The notes below the pieces were generated by a model that saw only the letters and a list, made by a program, of their open reading frames with translations, had not been told where the DNA came from and searched no databases. The translations under genes were made by a program, and so were the position numbers. DNA of 5,568 nt from Lentisphaerota bacterium (GTDB lineage Bacteria; Verrucomicrobiota; Kiritimatiellia; RFP12; UBA1067). Numbering within the stretch: the stretch's first letter is position 1; each line of letters begins with the position of its first letter. Of this stretch, positions 1 to 5,568 are shown piece after piece. Location of the stretch: the NCBI GenBank assembly GCA_015061765.1, contig SUVZ01000282.1, positions 1 to 5,568 on the forward strand, read 5' to 3'.

Positions 1-1
1 C

Positions 2-553
2 GGCGGCGCGCTCATCCTTGAAGGGGTGGATGTGCCACAGTTCGCGATCCTTTCGGGGCCGTTGCGCCGTTTCGGGCTCAGGTGGTCCGCCAATGCCGAG
101 AAGGGCACGATAGAGCTTCCCGCAAGGCAGCGACTCAGGATGCGGTACGATTTCGGCGACGCGATACCGAGCGTCGCGGACGGACCCTGGCCGATGTTCC
201 CGAGCGATCTGATGTCCGTGCTGATAGTCCTTGCCACGCAGTCCCGCGGGACGTGCCTCTTCCACGAGAAGATGTTCGAGAGCCGCATGTACTTCGTGGA
301 CCATCTCATCCAGATGGGCGCGAAGATCGTGCTGTGCGATCCGCATCGCGCGGTCGTGACCGGGCCTTCGCCCCTTCGCGGCACGACAGTCACCTCGCCG
401 GACATACGCGCGGGAATGGCGCTCATACTTGCGGCGCTCTGCGCCAAGGGCAGGACCACGATACTCAACGCAGGTTCCATCGATCGCGGCTACAGGGCCG
501 TGGAGAAGGAGCTTGGCGCGCTTGGCGCGGACATAAGGAGGGTCTCAAAATGA
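2..553 (+). CDS. murA: MurA-type UDP-GlcNAc 1-carboxyvinyltransferase, C-terminal part (5' end outside window)
   Basis: MurA transfers enolpyruvate from phosphoenolpyruvate to UDP-N-acetylglucosamine, the first committed cytosolic step of peptidoglycan synthesis. The visible 183 residues are the C-terminal part of the EPSP-synthase-like fold. They contain FPSDL (Asp codon 206-208), matching the PTD motif with the catalytic Asp; the segment [19 protein letters not shown], matching the family's E-x-x-F-E-x-R block; DIRAG (Arg codon 407-409); and IDRGY (Arg codon 485-487) followed by LGADIRRV, the usual MurA ending. The catalytic Cys loop lies upstream of the window, so activity cannot be judged. 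The version '[15 protein letters not shown] ... [11 protein letters not shown]' differs from the E. coli protein, so a MurA-like paralogue is possible. The GTG at 26 is only an internal Val codon; the frame is open to the left edge. The stop overlaps the next gene's start (ATGA), indicating an operon with the protease. Confidence 0.92.
   Translation, partial: GGALILEGVDVPQFAILSGPLRRFGLRWSANAEKGTIELPARQRLRMRYDFGDAIPSVADGPWPMFPSDLMSVLIVLATQSRGTCLFHEKMFESRMYFVDHLIQMGAKIVLCDPHRAVVTGPSPLRGTTVTSPDIRAGMALILAALCAKGRTTILNAGSIDRGYRAVEKELGALGADIRRVSK
535..541 (+). promoter_or_regulatory. Shine-Dalgarno sequence for the M16C protease
   Basis: AAGGAGG sits inside the end of the murA-like gene, 8 bases before the ATG at 550. 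It is a near-perfect match to the anti-Shine-Dalgarno and decides the start of the protease. The reading frame stays open further upstream (to about 82), but there it overlaps the conserved MurA coding sequence. Confidence 0.85.
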
Positions 554-3480
554 ACGCAAAGGCAATCATCACGCTCGCGGCGGTCGCGGGCACAACAATC
601 ACACAGGCAATGAAACCGAACGACACAATCCACAACTTCACCGTAAAGTCCTCAACCGAACTCCCCGAGGTTCCGGGCCGCCTTTGGCGCATGACGTACG
701 AAAAGAACGGCGCAGAGCTCGTCTGGCTGGAGCGCGATGATGACAACAAGACATTCGCCGTCGCGTTCAAGACGGTTCCGGAAAACGAAACTGGCGTCGC
801 GCACATCATGGAGCACTCGGTGCTGTGCGGTTCGAGGAAGTACCCCGTCAAGGAGCCGTTCGTGGACCTGCTGAAGAGCTCGCTCGCGACGTTCCTGAAC
901 GCGATGACCTATCCGGACAAGACGGTCTATCCCGTCGCGTCCCGCAACGGCACGGATTTTCTGAACCTGATCGACGTCTATATGGACGCAGTGCTCCATC
1001 CGCTCTCCATCGAGAACAGAATGGCGCTCGACCAGGAAGGCTGGCACTACGAGTTCGACGACGAGGGCAGGCTCATCCGCAACGGCGTCGTCTACTCCGA
1101 GATGAAGGGCGTCTTCTCCAATCCCGATTCCGTGGCGTTCTGGGAGACGATGAAGCTTCTCTTCCCCGACTGCTGCTACGCGCACGAGTCCGGCGGCGAC
1201 CCCAACCACATCCCCGAGCTTACGTTCGACGAGTACAAGGCGTTCCATTCCCGCTTCTACCATCCGTCCAACGCGCGTTTCTTCCTGGACGGAAAGGTCG
1301 ACGTTCCGTCCGTTCTGGCGAAGCTGGATTCGTTCCTCAAGGACTACGACCGCGCCGAGGTCAATGCCGAGATCCCGTTCCAGAAGCCGACGGTGAACAG
1401 GGATACGGTCAAGTATGAGGTTGCGGACGACGGAAAGGATAAGTACATTCTCGTCGACGGCTGGGTGATCGGCCGCTTCGACGAGCGCGAGAGGCAGCTG
1501 GCGTTTTCGGTCATCTCCGAGGTGCTTGCCGGTTCGAACGAGGCGCCGCTCAAGAAGGCTCTTCTGGACAGGGGGCTCTGCGAGGATGTGGAGATAGGCG
1601 CAGAGAGCGTCCAGCAGATCGCCGCCATGCTCACCATCCGCAACACGTCCAAGGACAGGATTGCGGAATGCCGCCGCGTTGTCCGCGAGACGCTTGAGAG
1701 GCTCGCCAGGGAAGGGCTGGACAGGAAACGCATCGAAGCGGTGCTGAACAAGTGCGAGTTCCTTGTCCGCGAAAAGGATTCCGGCTCCTATCCCCGCGGA
1801 CTTGCGTTCCTTGAGGCGGCGCTTGAAAACTGGATGTACGGCGGCGATCCGGCCGAGGGGTTCCGCTACAGGAAGGTGTTCGATTCGCTTCGCGCAAAGA
1901 TCGCGACAGGCGGGTTCGAGCAGTATCTGCGCGAAATGCTCATCGACAATCCCCACCATGCCGAACTTACCCTGGAGCCATCCAATACGGTCGGCGAGGA
2001 GCGAAGCAGGAAGGACGCCGAAGCCCTTGCCGCCGTGCTCGCCGGCTGGGACGAGAAGAAGATAGCCGAGGTGAAGGCGAACGCCGCCAGACTCAAGGAG
2101 TACCAGAAGTCCAAGGATAGGCCAGAGGATGCCGCAAGGCTTCCGAAGCTTCTCGTGAAGGACATTCCCGTGAAGGGCGAGGACATCAGGATCGAAACGG
2201 ACTCCATTGACGGGCGCACAGTAATCCGTCCCAAGGTGGGTGCGGACGGCATATTCTACCTTGAACTCTATTTCACGCTTGCCGATCTCAATGGCGACGA
2301 GCTTGCCGACGTTCCGTTCTTCACGACTCTGCTGGGTGAACTTGCTACGGAGAACTTCAGCGCGCTTGAACTCAAGAGCGAGATTGACGCAAATCTCGGA
2401 CGGTTCACAATCGGCACCAAGGTGTTTGACGCGAAGGGCGCGGGCGCTCCGTACATCTGCGTACAGGTGTCGGCCCTTGAGTCGAAATGGGCGGATGCCC
2501 TGCGCATCTCAAGGGAAGTGTTGCTTGCGACAAGGTTTGACGACGTGAAGGCGGCTGAAGATCTGCTGCGCCAGGTGCGTCAGGACATGGAGCAGGGAAT
2601 CGCCGTTTCGGGCAACCAGTATGCGATGCGTCGTGCCGGGTCGCGCCTTTCCCGTGCGAACGAAATGGACGAGATCATGTCCGGAATCGCCCAGCTCCGC
2701 CGGTTGCAGAGGATGAAGGCCGATTCCGCCATGCTCGAGCGCTATGCGTCGCTCGCCAGGCGCCTGTTCGCGAAGAGCCGTCTGTCGGTGTGCCTTTCGG
2801 ACAACATGTCCAAGGCGCATGCGGCCGAGGCCATTGCCGCATGGCCGTGCGGCGGAACTGTCGTTGCCGTCGGCGGAGAATGGAAGTCGGGTCTGCCGGC
2901 TGCAGAGGGGGGCGAAGGGTTTACGATTCCGGCCGAGGTCGCGTATGCCGGCGTTGCATCGCGTCTGCCGAAGGATGTCGAATACCATGGTTCGCAGATT
3001 GTGGCGGCTCGCATTCTCACGCTCGACTATCTGTGGAACGAGATACGCGTTCTCGGCGGTGCGTATGGAATGGGGCTTGTCGTGCGCTCTGACGGCGACG
3101 TGCAGTACATGACCTACCGCGATCCGAATCCGGCGCGTTCGCTGGAGAAGATCGCCGGAACCGGGGCTGCGCTCAGGAAGTTCTGCGAAAGCGGGAATGA
3201 CATCGACAAGTACGTCGTCTCGGCGATCGGAAAGACCGAACCATATCTTTCGCCCAGACTTGAGACCCAACGTGCCTCCGAGCTCATCCTCTCTGGCCGC
3301 ACGCCTGCGGACCTCGAACGGATCAGGGCCGAGATTCTCGCAACCGGCAAGGATGAGGTTCTGCGTTTTGCCGATACGCTCACCGAACTGGCGAGATCCT
3401 CCGATACCTGCGTTGTCGGCGGCAAAAAGCCGCTTGATGCCTGTCCTGTCGCCGTGAAGGAGTCAATCGTGCGGAAGTAG
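550..3480 (+). CDS. M16C-family zinc metallopeptidase (PreP / insulinase type)
   Basis: This 976-residue protein has the full length and layout of M16C peptidases (presequence protease type), which degrade short unstructured peptides inside a closed two-half chamber. The inverted zinc motif HIMEH is at residues 85-89 (His85 and His89 ligands, Glu88 catalytic), and the third ligand is Glu184 in YSEMKGVF. Family blocks around it include [11 protein letters not shown] (94-104), [20 protein letters not shown] (115-134) and [12 protein letters not shown] (237-248). The middle third (about 455-700) corresponds to the M16C-associated linker region. The C-terminal half carries Arg833 and Tyr839 in IRVLGGAYG, the substrate-binding pair supplied by the second half, then a YRDPN block. 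No key residue is missing, so it should be active. The first 20 residues resemble a weak signal peptide (Lys4, then [12 protein letters not shown], then TQA before MKPND); without them the protein would start like cytosolic relatives. It overlaps the MurA-like gene by 4 bases. Confidence 0.95.
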   Translation: MNAKAIITLAAVAGTTITQAMKPNDTIHNFTVKSSTELPEVPGRLWRMTYEKNGAELVWLERDDDNKTFAVAFKTVPENETGVAHIMEHSVLCGSRKYPVKEPFVDLLKSSLATFLNAMTYPDKTVYPVASRNGTDFLNLIDVYMDAVLHPLSIENRMALDQEGWHYEFDDEGRLIRNGVVYSEMKGVFSNPDSVAFWETMKLLFPDCCYAHESGGDPNHIPELTFDEYKAFHSRFYHPSNARFFLDGKVDVPSVLAKLDSFLKDYDRAEVNAEIPFQKPTVNRDTVKYEVADDGKDKYILVDGWVIGRFDERERQLAFSVISEVLAGSNEAPLKKALLDRGLCEDVEIGAESVQQIAAMLTIRNTSKDRIAECRRVVRETLERLAREGLDRKRIEAVLNKCEFLVREKDSGSYPRGLAFLEAALENWMYGGDPAEGFRYRKVFDSLRAKIATGGFEQYLREMLIDNPHHAELTLEPSNTVGEERSRKDAEALAAVLAGWDEKKIAEVKANAARLKEYQKSKDRPEDAARLPKLLVKDIPVKGEDIRIETDSIDGRTVIRPKVGADGIFYLELYFTLADLNGDELADVPFFTTLLGELATENFSALELKSEIDANLGRFTIGTKVFDAKGAGAPYICVQVSALESKWADALRISREVLLATRFDDVKAAEDLLRQVRQDMEQGIAVSGNQYAMRRAGSRLSRANEMDEIMSGIAQLRRLQRMKADSAMLERYASLARRLFAKSRLSVCLSDNMSKAHAAEAIAAWPCGGTVVAVGGEWKSGLPAAEGGEGFTIPAEVAYAGVASRLPKDVEYHGSQIVAARILTLDYLWNEIRVLGGAYGMGLVVRSDGDVQYMTYRDPNPARSLEKIAGTGAALRKFCESGNDIDKYVVSAIGKTEPYLSPRLETQRASELILSGRTPADLERIRAEILATGKDEVLRFADTLTELARSSDTCVVGGKKPLDACPVAVKESIVRK

Positions 3481-3510
3481 AGGCCTGAATGCGCAAAAGG
3501 AAATAGGCAC

Positions 3511-3539
3511 TTGCAACAGGAATCGGTATTTGGTACAAT
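3511..3539 (+). promoter_or_regulatory. sigma70-type promoter for the small basic protein gene
   Basis: TTGCAA (3511-3516) and TACAAT (3534-3539) are separated by exactly 17 bases, and the -10 box is preceded by TGG, an extended -10 element. Transcription would start near 3546, giving a leader of about 26 bases that holds the Shine-Dalgarno AAGGAG at 3558-3563. It lies in the 91-base gap after the protease, where no terminator hairpin is visible, so read-through from upstream may add to expression. It was found by eye, with no experimental support. Confidence 0.65.
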
Positions 3540-3557
3540 ACGCGAACATTTTTTGAG

Positions 3558-3563
3558 AAGGAG
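3558..3563 (+). promoter_or_regulatory. Shine-Dalgarno sequence for the small basic protein
   Basis: AAGGAG lies 8 bases before the ATG at 3572, in a purine-rich, probably unstructured leader. Together with the good promoter just upstream it suggests efficient translation. Confidence 0.8.
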
Positions 3564-3571
3564 AAGAGAAA

Positions 3572-3727
3572 ATGAGTCAGCATCGCAGTCTTAGAGGTTC
3601 TAGCAAGATCACGTCCAAGCGCAACGTCCTGAAGCGTTTTGAGCGTGTCAATCTGCTTCAGAAGCGTGGCGAGTGGAAAGAGGACAGTCGTGGTCTTGGT
3701 CTCAAGAAGACGAAGCCCGAGGCCTAA
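3572..3727 (+). CDS. PVC-type small basic protein (51 aa)
   Basis: This short complete gene encodes 51 residues with 15 Lys/Arg against 5 Asp/Glu (net charge about +10, excluding His). The sequence begins MSQHRSLRGSSKI, continues with the core KRNVLKRFERVNLLQKRGEWK (residues 16-36), and ends GLGLKKTKPEA. From memory this matches the family simply named 'small basic protein' (TIGR04137), restricted largely to Verrucomicrobiota, Chlamydiae and relatives. Its role is not established. Size and charge suggest RNA or ribosome binding, which is inference. It has its own TGn-extended promoter, a well-placed Shine-Dalgarno and a hairpin directly after the gene, so it looks like a strongly expressed, largely self-contained unit. 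There is no signal peptide, membrane segment or Cys pair for a zinc finger. The reading frame, start and stop are unambiguous. Confidence 0.9.
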   Translation: MSQHRSLRGSSKITSKRNVLKRFERVNLLQKRGEWKEDSRGLGLKKTKPEA

Positions 3728-3742
3728 GTAGCACCGCAATGC

Positions 3743-3805
3743 ATGTTTGAAGTGGGAATCTTCGCCCTGACGGGTGGAGGTTCCTTTGCTTTTGCAATGC
3801 AATGA
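3743..3805 (+). other. Possible 20-codon leader peptide frame overlapping the SDR start
   Basis: An ATG at 3743 opens a 20-codon frame ending at TGA 3803-3805, which overlaps the SDR start codon as ATGA. The frame crosses the whole hairpin at 3755-3784. The peptide would read MFEVGIFALT, then a GGG turn, then a short hydrophobic end. No Shine-Dalgarno is seen at proper distance before 3743 (a GAGG lies about 20 bases upstream). A frame this short can easily arise by chance, so this is recorded only as a candidate that would explain how the SDR is translated. Confidence 0.25.
3755..3793 (+). terminator. Intrinsic terminator-like hairpin after the small basic protein gene
   Basis: The left arm 3755-3767 (GGAATCTTCGCCC) pairs over all 13 positions with the right arm 3772-3784 (GGGTGGAGGTTCC), with three G-U and one U-G pairs counted as matches, around the 4-base loop TGAC. 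The stem is followed by TTTGCTTTT (3785-3793), an interrupted T-tract. This is the form of a Rho-independent terminator for the gene ending at 3727. It stands only 17 bases before the SDR start, and the right arm contains GGAGG (3776-3780), so it might also act on translation or as an attenuator of the downstream gene. Confidence 0.7.
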
Positions 3806-4455
3806 GTAGAAAACACAGAAAAGGCACGGTGCTTGTCACTGGCGGCACCTGCAGGATCGGGAAAGCCATCGCTTCGGCGTTGAGGAATGCCGGCTGGCGG
3901 GTGTTTACTTCGTCACATCGAGAGAATTCGGGCGCCGATTTCATATACGACCTGTCTGATCCTTCCGGGCCGGTTAGGCTTTATGCCGCCGCACTGTCCG
4001 CTGCACCGGACGACTTTTGCGCCATTGTCAACAACGCCGCTCTCTTCACGGGTGATTCTGCGACTATTGAATCTGTCAACCTCGTTGCTCCACGTAAATT
4101 GACAATGCTGCTGGGAGGAAGGGAAGGCCGCAAATGCTCTGTGGTCAATATCATTGATTCGAAGACGTTGGGGCCCTCCTTGCCGTCGGATAATGCATAT
4201 GTAAGGACTAAGCGTGAACTTCAGTCTGATACGCGCAAATATGCCGCCATGTTCGCACAGACGCTTCGCGTCAATGCAGTTGCGCCAGGGCCGGTGTTTC
4301 CGCCGGAAGGAGTTCATGAGCCGGCGGGGGAGATGCTGCTGGATCACCGCCCCACGCCTGAAGATGTTGCATCGGCAGTACTGTATCTGCTTGAAGCAGA
4401 ATCCGTCACGGGAACCGTAATACCGGTCGACTCCGGGCAGCATTTGGCGGGATAG
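3802..4455 (+). CDS. Short-chain dehydrogenase/reductase, pteridine-reductase-like
   Basis: This is a complete 217-residue NAD(P)-dependent oxidoreductase with the classical Rossmann fold. The cofactor loop is TGGTCRIG (13-20), followed by NNAA (77-80), the catalytic pair Tyr133 and Lys137 in YVRTK, and VNAVAPGP (157-164). The C-terminal GTVIPVDSGQ (204-213) is the usual SDR end. Three details point to the pteridine/dihydrofolate reductase (PTR1/FolM) branch: RIG instead of GIG in the loop, His39-Arg40 after the second strand (typical of NADPH preference), and Asp119 in NIIDS where most SDRs carry the catalytic Ser (though Ser120 is adjacent). Substrate therefore remains an inference. The ATG at 3802 is the only standard start before the Rossmann strand apart from a GTG at 3829. 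No Shine-Dalgarno is properly spaced; GGAGG is 21 bases away inside the hairpin. The base composition looks somewhat less GC-rich than the protease gene. Confidence 0.88.
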   Translation: MSRKHRKGTVLVTGGTCRIGKAIASALRNAGWRVFTSSHRENSGADFIYDLSDPSGPVRLYAAALSAAPDDFCAIVNNAALFTGDSATIESVNLVAPRKLTMLLGGREGRKCSVVNIIDSKTLGPSLPSDNAYVRTKRELQSDTRKYAAMFAQTLRVNAVAPGPVFPPEGVHEPAGEMLLDHRPTPEDVASAVLYLLEAESVTGTVIPVDSGQHLAG

Positions 4456-4465
4456 TTGGTTGATA

Positions 4466-4494
4466 TTGACGGAGAAATTGGTTTCTGCTATATT
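4466..4494 (+). promoter_or_regulatory. sigma70-type extended -10 promoter for the mutarotase gene
   Basis: TTGACG (4466-4471) and TATATT (4489-4494) are spaced by 17 bases, with TGC directly before the -10 box. The expected transcription start, about 7 bases after the -10 box, falls at 4501-4503, on or beside the ATG at 4502. No Shine-Dalgarno lies close to that ATG (the only GGAG is at 4471-4474, inside the promoter), so the transcript is probably leaderless. Confidence 0.65.
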
Positions 4495-4501
4495 CCAACA
4501 C

Positions 4502-5419
4502 ATGAAAAAGGTCGGATTTCTTATGGCTGCCGCACTGGTCGGCGGGATTGTTTCTGCGGATGATTCCGCAATTGTAAGGCTTGCGACGGAGCGCACGTCT
4601 GCGACGGTTTCGCTTCATGGCGGACGGGTGATGTCGTTCAAGGTGGGCGACGAAGAGGTGCTTTGGAGCCCGAAGACGTGGAGTCACGGCGGGACCAACT
4701 GGTGCCATGGCGGCATTCCGCTGTGCTGGCCGTGGTTTGGCCGCAGCGGTCCAGATCCGGACGTGCCGCATGGATTTGCATGGCGCAGCAGATTCGAGGT
4801 GCGCAGCAGGAAATCCGCGCCCGGCAGGTGCGAACTTGTGCTTGGACTCAGGTCGACGGATGAGATGCTCAAGGAATGGCCCTATGGCTTTGACCTGGAG
4901 TATGGGATAGTCCTTTCGGATACTCTCAAGCTTACCCTCAGGACCAGGAACATCGGTGATCGTCCGTTTGCCCTCACTGCAGGTTTCCATCCGTATTTCT
5001 TCATCGGGGACAGGGATCGTACCGAAATCACGGGCACTGACGGGATGAAATACTGCGATTCCAGGCTCACCACCAAGTACGACAGCGTCTGGAATGGCAA
5101 CATGAAGCTTACCTCTTCGGTTGACCACGTCTTTGTCGAGCCGTATCCGACCGCGCTCCACAAGATTGTCGATCCGTTGCTGGATCGGCGCATTTCGGTG
5201 TCTTCATCTGGGGCCGCACGGCTTGTGGTCTGGAATCCGGGTGTGGAGGAGCCCGCTTTTGACAACCCCGCTCCCGGACAGCTGGCGGTGGAAGACTGGC
5301 GGCATCTTCTGTGTGTGGAGCCTGCCATCCTCTGGAAAGAGGCCGCGGTTGAAGTGAAGCCCGGCGCCGTGCATGAGCTTGTGGCCGAGATTGCGCTTGA
5401 GAAGGGCGTCGGCAAGTGA
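4502..5419 (+). CDS. Exported aldose 1-epimerase / hexose mutarotase family protein
   Basis: This 305-residue protein belongs to the galactose-mutarotase-like beta-sandwich superfamily, closest to the D-hexose-6-phosphate mutarotase (YeaD-like) branch. These enzymes interconvert alpha and beta anomers of sugars. Matching blocks are GGIPLCWPWFG (70-80), PHGFAW (89-94) with His90, GFHPYFFIGD (161-170) with His163, VDHVFVEP (207-214) with Asp208, VVWNPG (242-247) and EDWRHLLCVEP (264-274) with Glu273, the expected catalytic base region. Residues 1-19 (MKK, a hydrophobic AAALVGG core, then VSA before Asp20) form a good signal peptide, so the mature protein should be periplasmic. This decides the ATG at 4502 over an upstream in-frame TTG at 4460 that would lie inside the promoter. 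Unusually, the Arg of the common RGGIP motif is His69 and the Arg of HGFAR is Trp94. A free-sugar substrate is inferred. The stop overlaps the next gene (GTGA). Confidence 0.88.
   Translation: MKKVGFLMAAALVGGIVSADDSAIVRLATERTSATVSLHGGRVMSFKVGDEEVLWSPKTWSHGGTNWCHGGIPLCWPWFGRSGPDPDVPHGFAWRSRFEVRSRKSAPGRCELVLGLRSTDEMLKEWPYGFDLEYGIVLSDTLKLTLRTRNIGDRPFALTAGFHPYFFIGDRDRTEITGTDGMKYCDSRLTTKYDSVWNGNMKLTSSVDHVFVEPYPTALHKIVDPLLDRRISVSSSGAARLVVWNPGVEEPAFDNPAPGQLAVEDWRHLLCVEPAILWKEAAVEVKPGAVHELVAEIALEKGVGK
5402..5406 (+). promoter_or_regulatory. Shine-Dalgarno-like sequence for the last gene
   Basis: AAGGG inside the end of the mutarotase gene lies 9 bases before the GTG at 5416. It is moderate in strength and supports the overlapping GTG as a real start. 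Confidence 0.5.
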
Positions 5420-5568
5420 AATCCGCAAGGCTCAAGCTTGGACTTGGCGTTAAGATATGCCTCGCCGCCATTGCCGTCTATTTCGGTGCGGCCATATTCG
5501 GAGAGGTCCAGTATCGCATCGCGAAATACCGCGACGTGACGCCTGTCTATAATGCCGTGCATGAGGAT
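5416..5568 (+). CDS. Membrane-anchored protein of unknown function, N-terminal part (3' end outside window)
   Basis: The frame starts with GTG overlapping the mutarotase stop (GTGA) and stays open for 51 codons to the right edge. The N-terminus is MKSARLKLGLG, followed by a hydrophobic stretch at about residues 12-28 (VKICLAAIAVYFGAAIF), then a polar region with EVQYRIAKYRDVTPVYNAVHED. Positive residues before the hydrophobic part predict a signal anchor with the rest outside the cytoplasm; a cleaved signal peptide is less clear because no good cleavage site is seen. I do not recognise the family from this fragment. The 4-base overlap and the Shine-Dalgarno-like AAGGG suggest co-translation with the exported mutarotase, so a shared envelope or sugar-related role is possible but unproven. 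Confidence 0.65.
   Translation, partial: MKSARLKLGLGVKICLAAIAVYFGAAIFGEVQYRIAKYRDVTPVYNAVHED

Noticed and set aside
82..549. Upstream extension of the protease reading frame, giving a 1132-residue protein
   Set aside because: It overlaps conserved MurA coding sequence in another frame, its residues are Arg-rich and unlike any M16C protein, and the ATG at 550 has a near-perfect Shine-Dalgarno.
652..1959. Long open frame on the minus strand (435 codons)
   Set aside because: It lies antisense to the protease, whose family motifs run through the whole region. Long antisense frames are expected from GC-rich codon bias, and the translation resembles no known family.
2509..3270. Open frame on the minus strand (253 codons)
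   Set aside because: It is antisense to the second half of the protease, including the Arg833/Tyr839 motif, and its composition looks like a shadow frame.
3481..3510. Terminator between the protease and the small basic protein
   Set aside because: Only a 4-bp GCCT/AGGC pairing with a large loop and no T-tract is visible, too weak to call.
4460..4501. TTG start at 4460 for the mutarotase
   Set aside because: It would put 14 codons inside the promoter and bury the signal peptide. The ATG at 4502 directly begins a standard signal sequence.
4882..5562. Open frame on the minus strand across the mutarotase and the last gene
   Set aside because: The + strand carries clear mutarotase motifs and a coupled downstream start; the minus-strand translation shows no recognisable domain.
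1..5568. CRISPR arrays, insertion sequences, tRNA or rRNA genes
   Set aside because: No spaced repeats, transposase motifs, terminal inverted repeats or cloverleaf-like segments were seen; nearly all of the window is occupied by coding sequence.

Overview
The window is a chromosomal, GC-rich stretch from a bacterium, with every convincing gene on the + strand. The best taxonomic clue is a 51-residue, strongly basic protein at 3572-3727. Its core (KRNVLKRFERV, then LLQKRGEWK and a KKTKP tail) matches, from memory, the 'small basic protein' family found almost only in the Planctomycetes-Verrucomicrobia-Chlamydiae (PVC) group. GC content and gene style fit Verrucomicrobiota, Kiritimatiellota or Lentisphaerota better than Chlamydiae. 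That placement is inference from one marker.

Left part (2-3480): the C-terminal half of a MurA-type enolpyruvyl transferase (peptidoglycan precursor synthesis) runs in from the left edge. It overlaps by 4 bases (ATGA) with a complete 976-residue M16C metallopeptidase of the PreP/pitrilysin type. The two look translationally coupled, with a strong Shine-Dalgarno sequence before the protease.

Middle (3481-4455): a clean sigma70-like promoter with a TGn extension drives the small basic protein gene, followed by a 13-bp stem-loop with a T-rich tail that looks like an intrinsic terminator. Only 17 bases after that stem begins a short-chain dehydrogenase/reductase (SDR) with features of the pteridine-reductase/FolM branch. 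It has no normally spaced Shine-Dalgarno. A 20-codon open frame runs through the hairpin and ends in an ATGA overlap with the SDR start, so a leader-peptide arrangement is possible.

Right part (4456-5568): a second TGn-extended promoter is placed so that transcription should start at or next to the ATG of an aldose-epimerase/mutarotase family gene, predicting a leaderless mRNA. The product carries a convincing signal peptide and lacks two arginines usual in the sugar-phosphate mutarotase motifs, so it probably acts on a free sugar outside the cytoplasm. Its stop codon overlaps (GTGA) the start of a membrane-anchored protein that runs off the right edge.

The genes do not form one obvious pathway. 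The window reads as housekeeping and envelope-related genes in at least three transcription units: murA-M16C; small basic protein with or without the SDR; and mutarotase plus membrane protein. I see no mobile element, CRISPR array, rRNA or tRNA.
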